A DNA stretch of 23,500 nt from Bolinopsis microptera. Lineage: Eukaryota > Ctenophora > Tentaculata > Lobata > Bolinopsidae. Position 1 is the first letter of the stretch, and each line of letters starts with the position of its first letter. The position numbers were made by a program, and so were the translations under genes. Positions 9,101-15,200 of this stretch are shown in pieces. The stretch lies in assembly GCF_026151205.1 (NCBI RefSeq), contig NC_087080.1, positions 16,069,337 to 16,092,836 on the forward strand. Direction: 5' to 3'. The notes under the pieces were generated by a model. It was not told the DNA's origin. It ran no database searches and saw nothing but the letters and a program-made list of their open reading frames with translations.

Positions 9101-10839
9101 CTCAGTGTGACCCCCCCCCCCCTCTCAGTGTCCCCCCTCTCAGTGTCCCCCCTCTCAGTGTCCCACCCCCTCTCAGTGTCCCACCCCCTCTCAGTGTCCC
9201 CCCTCTCAGTGTCCCACCCCCTCTCAGTGTCCCACCCCCTCTTAGTGTCCCCCCTCCCTCCTCTCAGTGTCCCACCCCCTCTCAGTGTCCCCCCTCTCAG
9301 TGTCCCACCCCCTCTCAGTGTCCCACCCCCTCTCAGTGTCCCACCCCCTCTCAGTGTCCCCCCTCTCAGTGTCCCCCCCTCCTGATCCTCTCAGTGTCCC
9401 ACCCCCTCTCAGTGTCCCCCCTCTCAGTGTCCCCCCCTCCTGATCCTCTCAGTGTCCCACCCCCTGTCAGTGTCCCCCCTCTCAGTGTCCTTCCCCCTCT
9501 CAGTGTCCCCCCCCTCCTCTCAGTGTCCCCCCTCTCAGTGTCCCCCCTCTCAGTGTCCCACCCCCTCTCAGTGTCCCCCCTCTCAGTGTCCCACCCCCTC
9601 TCAGTGTCCCCCCTCTCAGTGTCCCCCCCCCCTCCTCTCATTGTCCCACCCCCTCTCAGTGTCCCGCCTCTCAGTGTCCCACCCCCTCACAGTGTCCCCC
9701 CCCCTCTCAGTGTCCCCCCTCTCAGTGTCCCACCCACTCTCAGTGTCCCACCCCCTCTCAGTGTCCCCCCTCCTCTCAGTGTCCCCCCCTCCTCTCAGTG
9801 TCCCCCCTTTTCAGTACCCCCCTCTCAATGTCCCCCCCTCTCAGTGTTTTTCCCTCTCAGTGTCCCCCCCCCCCTCTAAAGTGCCCACTGCCCCCCTCTC
9901 AATGTCCCCCCCCCCCTCTCAGTGTCCCCCCCCCCCTCTCAGTGTCCCCCTCTTCAGTGCCCCCCCCCCCCTCTCAGTACCCCCCCCTCTCAGTGTCCCC
10001 CCCCCTCTCAGTGTCCCCCCCCCTCTCAGTGTCCCCCCCCTCTAAAGTCCCCCCCCCCTCTCAGTGTCCCCCCCCCTCTCAGTGTCCCCCTCTTCAGTGC
10101 CCCCCCCCTCTCAGTACCCCCCCCCTCTCAGTGTCCCCCCCCCCCTCTCAGTGCCCCCCCCCCTCTCAGTGTCCCCCCCCCCCTCTCAGTGTCCCCCCCC
10201 CCTCAAAAGTAATCAGCTGGTTATTTGACACTAGGTAGCAGGTACATCAAAATATGATAAGCTACTATTGTCTATTTTTTTGTTTCCAGCATGATACTTT
10301 TATGATATTGATAATCCTAGACTGTTAAATTATCATTAATTAAAGATCAAATTAACTCGTCTAAAAATGCCCAAACAAGTCCAAATTTCTTGCCCAAATT
10401 TTTTGGTACTTCAATTTGTAGAGCCCAAAAATTGAACACAAATGTTTTGGAACTAAGGTAAGTATTTCGATCCGTTCAATTGTTTTGGATTTATATTTAT
10501 AATAAATACTTGGTCGGTATACTTGCTGATTTATTGGGTTCTTTTGCAATACTAAACACGTTAGCTAGTGCTAGCTATCGCTAGGTAGCGTTAGTTACCT
10601 AAAGCTACCTTGTGATTAGACTATTGCAAAAGAACCTTTCTTGTACTCTTAATTGAAAAAAAAATTCCCATCGTTATTTTCAGACTTTATTCGATGATTC
10701 ATCAAGAAGCGTGTGTGGGTTTAAAAGTGACGTTAACAGTATCGAGAAACTGTTGACCAATCAAGTCACCAAGGGTTCCAAGATGTTTATGACCGAGAGA
10801 GACGTTTGGAATATAACTTTAGAGACTTTGAAAATATAA
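51..10839 (+). CDS. Unrecognised multi-exon protein gene (3' part), four visible exons
   Basis: I read four exons: 51-175, 404-616, 2146-2337 and 10684-10839 (stop TAA 10837-10839). Each visible intron starts with GT and ends with AG, and all three exon-exon junctions fall between codons, so they join into one frame of about 204 residues. The 5' end is unsure: either an internal exon begins at 51 after an AG, or translation starts at ATG 62. I do not recognise the protein. No signal peptide, membrane segment or catalytic motif is visible. Exons 2, 3 and 4 each hold a stretch of the pattern hydrophobic-x-hydrophobic-x-Gly, then four to six residues, then an I/V-rich helix (VTVWGLAEQI, VEIVGDSESVSQIENTL, SVCGFKSDVNSIEKLL). 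This could mean tandem small alpha/beta modules of KH-like type; that is inference. The 8.3-kb last intron makes the link of exon 4 to the others less certain than the first three. Confidence 0.6.
404..616 (+). CDS. Exon 2 of the unrecognised gene
   Basis: The exon is bounded by an acceptor (ACTCCTCAG, ending 403) and a donor (CAG|GTTAGT at 617). It is 213 nt, exactly 71 codons, phase 0 at both ends. It encodes a mixed charged/hydrophobic segment starting LFIDRAKGYDNTGQVTVWGL and ending GWRAMFPQFEDQ. Tryptophans and the alternation of buried and exposed residues suggest a folded domain. Confidence 0.65.
655..662. repeat. Target-site duplication of the hAT element, left copy
   Basis: The octamer ATATAAGA directly precedes the left terminus at 663. 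The identical octamer at 2036-2043 directly follows the right terminus. Confidence 0.88.
821..1324. other. Unique interior of the hAT element
   Basis: About 500 bp of non-repetitive sequence lies between the left subterminal repeats and the minisatellite. Only short open frames are present on either strand, none with a recognisable transposase motif, so it appears to be filler DNA of a deletion-type or captured-sequence element. Confidence 0.5.
1325..1820. repeat. 23-bp minisatellite inside the hAT element
   Basis: A unit of about 23 bp (GGTCCCGAAAGGGCCTGGGT plus CAC) is repeated head-to-tail. Four times a longer variant is interposed that contains GTGGCCTAAGCATGAGTTCC (near 1433, 1556, 1660 and 1720), so the array has a higher-order pattern. 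The unit contains the dyad CCC-GAAA-GGG. Because 23 is not a multiple of three, the open frames here on both strands are by-products and not genes. Confidence 0.9.
2036..2043. repeat. Target-site duplication of the hAT element, right copy
   Basis: This is the second copy of ATATAAGA, abutting the right terminus at 2035. Confidence 0.88.
2146..2337 (+). CDS. Exon 3 of the unrecognised gene
   Basis: The acceptor is CACCTCTACAG ending at 2145, and the proposed donor is AGG|GTCAGT at 2338. The exon is 192 nt (64 codons), phase 0 at both ends, and encodes VAYSFSNSYDSVEIVGDSES through VKKEFPR. If the donor is not used, the frame stays open for 26 more codons to a TGA at 2416-2418. That alternative would give a different C-terminus, but no AATAAA lies close behind it. 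Confidence 0.6.
2338..2726. other. Unique 5' part of the last intron of the unrecognised gene
   Basis: This is AT-rich sequence between the proposed donor at 2338 and the first satellite. Apart from the possible read-through frame to 2418, I see no gene or repeat in it. Confidence 0.5.
2727..3100. repeat. Pyrimidine minisatellite, 15/18-bp family, left block
   Basis: Units of CCCCCCTCTCAGTGT (15 bp) alternate with 18-bp units containing CCCACCCCCTCTCAGTGT. The + strand is nearly all C and T apart from the AGTG core. Because 15 and 18 are both multiples of three, several frames on both strands stay open and would give PLSVP-type or GGTLR/DTERG-type peptides. I regard these as simple-repeat by-products. 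The block ends at a run of 22 G (3101-3122). Confidence 0.95.
3101..3235. repeat. Dispersed GGACAAAAA-type element, copy 1
   Basis: After a G22 run comes GGATCATGTTTTTTGTCCGT, then TATATTTTCAAAACGGAC, then tandem copies of the roughly 11-bp motif ACGGACAAAAA. The first half (TTTTTTGTCCG) and second half (CGGACAAAAAA) are inverted, so the element can form a hairpin. Related copies lie at 4169-4248, 5907-6001 and 21995-22080. Confidence 0.75.
3330..5025. repeat. Higher-order satellite duplication, copy 1 (about 1.7 kb)
   Basis: Landmarks in this segment recur in the same order 1.69-1.79 kb downstream: the CTCATATTCCTCC/CTCATCTTCCTCC region, the GGATCCTGTT element (4173 against 5910), the CTTCTTGTACTCC segment (4372 against 6160) and the CCTGGGGCCTTTTCC segment. 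The spacing drifts because of short-unit indels. Confidence 0.8.
4169..4248. repeat. Dispersed GGACAAAAA-type element, copy 2
   Basis: GGGGGGATCCTGTTCTTTAT is followed by CCGTTTTTTCCGTTCAAAAC, CCTATATTATCAAAAC and two GGACAAAA motifs. It interrupts the TCC satellite and ends directly in CCTCCTCC. Confidence 0.8.
5026..6830. repeat. Higher-order satellite duplication, copy 2 (about 1.8 kb)
   Basis: This is the second tandem copy of the segment at 3330-5025, including its own copy of the GGACAAAAA element at 5907-6001. Differences are a few substitutions plus expansions of (CTC)n, for example the pure CTC tract at about 6004-6050, which corresponds to a short run at about 4249-4275 in copy 1. 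Confidence 0.8.
5907..6001. repeat. Dispersed GGACAAAAA-type element, copy 3
   Basis: This copy was duplicated together with the satellite around it. It matches copy 2 through CCCTATATTATCAAAAC and has an extra GGACAAAAAATAGAGC segment that resembles copy 1. Having that segment in copies 1 and 3 but not in 2 suggests a deletion in copy 2. Confidence 0.8.
6783..7108. repeat. Tandem pair of 163-bp satellite units
   Basis: A segment containing CTCAATCCTTTCCCCAGTCA (CAAT at 6844 and again at 7007) is repeated twice at a spacing of 163 bp with almost no differences. This indicates a recent local duplication inside the array. Confidence 0.75.
7090..8290. repeat. Tandem pair of about 605-bp satellite units
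   Basis: Landmarks recur about 600-606 bp apart: TCTTCCTCCTTCTACTCCTC (about 7136 and 7742), GGGGCCTTTTCCTGGGTCC (about 7466 and 8068) and CTTGAGTCCTTCTTCTCC (about 7557 and 8166). The two copies differ by small indels. Confidence 0.75.
8261..9790. repeat. Pyrimidine minisatellite, 15/18-bp family, right block
   Basis: This is the same family as 2727-3100: CCCCCCTCTCAGTGT (15 bp) and the 18-bp variant with CCCA. It begins where the TCC satellite passes through intermediate units (CCTCCTCTCAGTGT). It holds about 90 units. The open frames (one spans 8446-9879) encode only repeated PLSVP/SVSHP-type peptides and are opposed by an equally long open frame on the other strand. Confidence 0.95.
9791..10205. 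repeat. Degenerate right edge of the 15/18-bp satellite
   Basis: C-runs of 6-10 replace the regular spacing, and variant units appear (AGTACCCCC, CTCTAAAGTCC, TTCAGTGCC). Unit length is no longer a multiple of three. The array stops at about 10205, where ordinary AT-rich intron sequence resumes. Confidence 0.9.
10206..10683. other. Unique 3' part of the last intron, with a 15-bp inverted repeat
   Basis: This is AT-rich unique sequence. GGTTCTTTTGCAATA at 10537-10551 is the exact reverse complement of 10622-10636. Between them lies a TAGC-rich stretch (10560-10612) with overlapping short dyads such as GCTAGGTAGC. I see no gene. Confidence 0.55.
10684..10839 (+). CDS. Terminal exon of the unrecognised gene
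   Basis: An acceptor (GTTATTTTCAG, ending 10683) opens a phase-0 frame of 51 codons plus TAA. It encodes TLFDDSSRSVCGFKSDVNSI and ends DVWNITLETLKI. The frame matches the phase left by exon 3. Base composition and amino-acid use look like genuine coding sequence and unlike the satellite before it. Membership in the same gene is inferred from phase and strand. Confidence 0.5.
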   Translation, partial: TLFDDSSRSVCGFKSDVNSIEKLLTNQVTKGSKMFMTERDVWNITLETLKI

Positions 10840-11132
10840 AATTATCTTTAGGCTTTTAGGCTGCCACTAGAGCAGCTAGGATTTTAAATATCCTTAAACT
10901 ATTTTTATAGTTCTTCCTTTTTGTACGTGGTTAGGTATTGCGAAGGCGGGGTTAGGTGTTGCACCCCGCCTTTGTGTCACCTATTTTAGAGCCTGTTTTT
11001 GAAAGCTCGCAGATTTTTACTATTTATTTTATTAATTTATTACTATTTGATTTTGTTTTATTAACATCAATTTAACTAAGGCCTTTAAGTAATAAACACA
11101 GGTCTGGACAGTGGACAGTGGCCAAGAATAAA
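10840..11132 (+). promoter_or_regulatory. Probable 3' UTR with two AATAAA signals and a GC-rich hairpin
   Basis: After the stop at 10839, AATAAA hexamers occur at 11091-11096 and 11127-11132. The inverted repeat AAGGCGGGGT (10943-10952) / ACCCCGCCTT (10963-10972), with a 10-nt loop, would form a strong stem in the transcript. Confidence 0.45.
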
Positions 11133-11342
11133 ATCCAAATTTGCTGCGGATCAAGAAATACCTCAAACAAAACTTACGAATTATCTAACATGGATGATTT
11201 AGAATTTAACTCTTTCGAATCGAAAGTCAACTAATTTTTTCAGTCCCATGGACTGGGTTTTATTTTTGCAATGATGATTTTCATAATATATAACCTGTAA
11301 TACTATTCTGTATATATCTAATTTCGTTTTCCAAATTTGCTG

Positions 11343-11600
11343 CGGAGTTTGCGAAATAGCCGTTAATAAATTGGGAGTTTGCGAAAAAAAATAGCCGAAA
11401 TAAATTGGGGGTTTGTGAAACCAAATAGCCGGAATAAATTGGGGGTTTGCGAAACCAAATAGCCGAAATAAATTGGGGGTTTGCGAAACCAAATAGCCGA
11501 AATAAATTGGGGGTTTGCGAAACCAAATAGCCACAATGAATTGGAAGCTTGCAGTAATAACCAAACAGTCTTGATAAATTGGGGGCTTGGGAAACTAAAT
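11343..11600. repeat. 34-bp minisatellite
   Basis: About seven copies of a 34-bp unit (GAAACCAAATAGCCGAAATA then AATTGGGGGTTTGC) lie head-to-tail. The central four copies are nearly identical and the outer ones are diverged. The array is approached by ATTTGCTGCGGA, which also occurs at about 11139. Period 34 is not a multiple of three, so the overlapping open frames on the minus strand are not coding. Confidence 0.92.
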
Positions 11601-11613
11601 TTCGCTGCATATA

Positions 11614-12079
11614 CAGGGTGTTCTGCAGAAAGTGTGACTATTTTCCACTTTCATAGTGTTTCACAAAATCAGACTTAATGATTATTTTCACTAAACTGAA
11701 TTTTATTGAAAAATATATAATATAATTTATAGCGATGACAAAAAATATGACAATAACTTACTTATATGTTTATATATACTTTTTACATTTATTGAGTATT
11801 ATGTAACGCGATGGAAATATTTTAAGCGGGTAATATCCTGTCAAAACCCAGGATACATAACATGAAGACTTTGTTGTAATTTTTAAAATTTTTAATGAAA
11901 AGCATTAATACATAATATTGTAGAAACGACTAAAAGTCGATTTGTAAACCTCTTAATTACAGCAAGCTCAAGTTCCTGACGTAGCACCATTTAAACAGAA
12001 CACTTAACACTTGGTGTGCACAAATGCTCCTTCATTAATTTCTTTTTTAAAACAGTCAAATTTTATGGGAAACACCCTG
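11614..12079. mobile_element. Mariner-like MITE upstream of the FAD oxidase gene
   Basis: The left end CAGGGTGTTCTGCAGAAAGT and the complement of the right end CAGGGTGTTTCCCATAAAAT form diverged inverted termini (about 22 of 31 bases match, including the later GACTxTTTT). Both are flanked by TA (11612-11613 and 12080-12081), the Tc1/mariner target duplication. At 466 bp with no transposase frame it is non-autonomous. Its right end lies 81 bp before the start codon at 12161, so it may contribute promoter or 5' UTR sequence. Confidence 0.75.
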
Positions 12080-12160
12080 TATTCCTGTAGTTTTGGAGAA
12101 AAATCGATAAAGATTTCGATTTGAACAACCCGCTAATACCATATTTTCCACAAGTGAGTT

Positions 12161-12266
12161 ATGTTGTATGACGTGTGTGTAGTGGGTGCTGGCACTATGG
12201 GCTCCTGTACAGCTTACTACCTATCCAAGAACAACACAAGCCTCAACATTTGTCTTATCGGTCCTG
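12161..12266 (+). CDS. FAD oxidase exon 1
   Basis: The exon encodes residues 1-35 plus the first base of codon 36, starting MLYDVCVVGAGTMGSCTAYY, i.e. the dinucleotide-binding beta-alpha-beta unit. The donor is CTG|GTAAAA at 12267, leaving phase 1, which exon 2 completes. Confidence 0.85.
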
Positions 12267-15200
12267 GTAAAACTCTTTACTGTCATATTTTGCTTTATCA
12301 CCTTGAACCCATTGTATTGACTTATTAATATTAATTATTGTTTCAAACTTAGCAAGTTTTAAAGATGTTTTATATTTTTTCGCAGTTTTAATTAATAAAC
12401 TTGCTCTATTAGCCTCTCCTCACTTTTATTATTTAAAATTCAGATGTTCCGTAATTAAAGTTTACAATAGGTTAGTTTCCAACGAACAGCTGGTTTCCTA
12501 TTTTATAACGACCTTTTATTTTCGTTATGTGAAATGTTACATGATGGAAGTAGTTAGGGGAAGAGTGGAATTTTCACAAGGATTTCTCAACGGAATATTG
12601 TACCCCTACAAACATAATTAGACTTGTCGCCAATTTTTTATGTCACAGTAACTTTTTGCCACTTTTTACCACCTTTATTGTTTGTGGTACCATATTAACA
12701 AAATTAAAGAAGGTTATCGGATCGATCTTAAGGGGGCAGGGGGGGGTCTTTATGAAATTTCTATCGAAATTGATTTTATAGTTGTTTCTGATAGAGGGGA
12801 GTGATATCTACCAGATATTTTTGGTCCCATGGAAAAATTTTGTTCCTAGCCGAAATTATTGCCGGTCAAAGGTCAGCGCTCATGTGTAATTGTATTGCGC
12901 GAGCGATTTTCAATCGCGCGCCCTGAAAATCGAGTCTAAAAATCTATCTCCTCCTACATTTTTTGAGCAATCACCTTGAAACTTTCAGGATATGTTCTAA
13001 GGACCATTTAGAAACTTTTACTCTTTTTAGAATTTTGAGATAGGCCTTTAAAAAATTTTTATTCGATTTTGAAAATCTTGGACCTCGTTTTTTGACAATT
13101 TTTTCAGGTCCAAGATTTTCAAAATCGAATAAAAAATGTTTAAAGGCCTATCTCGAAATTCTAAAAAGAGTAAAAGTTTCTAAATGGTCCTTAGAACATA
13201 TCCTGAAAGTTTCAAGGTGATTGCTCAAAAAATGTAGGAGGAGATAGATTTTTAGACTCGATTTTCAGGGCGCGCGATTGAAAATCGCTCGCGCAATACA
13301 ATTACACATGAGCGCTGACCTTTGACCGGCAATAATTTCGGCTAGGAACAAAATTTTTCCATGGGACCAAAAGTAGCAGATAGATATCACTCCCCTCTAT
13401 TAGAAACAACTATAAAATCAATTTTGAGAGAAATTTCATAAAGACCCCCCCCTGCCCCCTTAAATGGGCCTTTAGTGCTGGGTCTTTAAGTGGAATTGAT
13501 AAGGCTTTCTTTTTTAGTAATTCCTGATTACAGCTCTTTCCCCTCATAACAGATTTCTTATATAATTAGGTAATTTGGCTGTGGATCTCAAGATTGCCTA
13601 TAATGAATTACTATTAGATATGTGAGGGGTACTCAGAATTTAATTGCGGTCTGATTGGACTGAGCGATACGAAAATGTAATGGTACATATATTAAAGTAT
13701 ATTAAAGTACTTTAATGTACTTTAATGTACTTTAATATACCTATATTATCTCCATTCAAAATTTTGAACCATATTAAAGTATATTAAAATGTAGGTTTTT
13801 TTCCAATTTTGACCGGGGATATACTTTAATATACTTTAATATATACTTTGATATACTTTAACATACTCTAATATACAGGGTGGGCCAAAAGTCAGTGGGC
13901 ATACGTTGGCCTTAATAGCTCAGTCACTGAGTGCCCAATTGAAATAATTCTTTCTGGTATGACTTACTACCACCACTGCTTCGAGGAATTTGTCAAATCG
14001 ATTAATACTAGAGTTCATTTTTTTCAAATGAAGGTTCATTTTTGCATTTATTTGATAGTTTTGAAAGTCGAATCGAGCTTAATTTTATTGAATTGTGTTT
14101 GGTCATTCGAATTACACTTGTCCTGAAAAAGGACAAGCTTCTCAGATGACCGAGATATGAAGATAGTTTATTCATTACGTGTGATCAGGTGATTGGTTTA
14201 CCTAATCACGTGATTAGGTGACCCTGTTAACTACCCCGTTAAACATTATGGGAATTGTTAAGGGTGCCCAATTAAGGTGTCGTGTCGTGTCACGGTGTCA
14301 CATAATCACCCAGTCAATGTTGTTAACGAGATACAGAAAATGCTTGATAACTTCGTCATTTCTAATCCGTTTTGCCTCATGTTTTCAGATCATATGCAAC
14401 ATTTAATAATCTACCGTCTCTGAAAAAAATAGGCGTTGAATAGCAAAAAACAATATAGGCATTTTAATATTGAATGGGCGTGGTCTAAAATATTCGAATT
14501 TTCAAATTTTGACGGGGAAATCCTCGAACCAGTAAGTACAGTATGCCATCTGCAAAGCAACAGCTCTCAAAAATAAAACACAGCGGAGCTATTAAGGCCA
14601 ACGTATGCCCAATGACTTTTGGCCCACCCTGTATATTAAAGTATATTAAAATATATTAAAGTATATCCCCGGGTCAAAATTGGAAAAAAAACCTAAATTT
14701 TACTATACTTTAATATGGTTGCCCCCCCCCCCCCCCCCCCCCCCCCCACGGCCACGGGTTACATTAAATATCATTTCAACTACGGTAGTGAAGTCCCGGC
14801 CGTAGGCACGGGTTACACTAGTATTTTTATATTTTCATTCCCTTGGTTTTTCATTACACATTGAAGAATTAAACGGACGTTCGGGAGGAATATGTGGAAT
14901 AAAGCTAAATTATCTTTAGGGGAACCTGAAGCAAAGACACGAGATCGTGAGGTATTTGGGTGTCACTACGACGAAGGCAGGATATCACGTGTAATCTCGC
15001 AAATAGAAACCGAGCAGATTTTGGCTTACCGCAGTATGCTTTCGTATCCGGAGCTAGAGCAGCTGTCCGGTCTTCAAATTTTTTGGGAGGTTTTTATTTT
15101 TACTTTATTAAACCCGACTTTGCGGATCATGGCAGTTTCTGAATTGTCAGTGTTCTCACGACACTACGTGAGATTTTACTTCAGGTGGGGAGCGCGGTAA

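Noticed and set aside
8446-9879. A 477-codon open frame and several other long frames in 2633-3626, 4376-5041 and 6551-10238
   Set aside because: They lie wholly in tandem pyrimidine repeats, are open in several frames and on the opposite strand, encode only Ser/Pro/Leu/Val repeats, and sit inside an intron.
11199-11610. Two overlapping minus-strand open frames of 109-121 codons
   Set aside because: They cover a 34-bp minisatellite whose period is not divisible by three, so the same repeat is read in successive frames.
14960-15142. Alternative frame overlapping FAD oxidase exon 2 (contains FYFYFIKPDFADHGSF)
   Set aside because: Splicing from 15089 to 15185 restores a continuous family-like sequence, so this frame is a shadow partly within the 95-nt intron.
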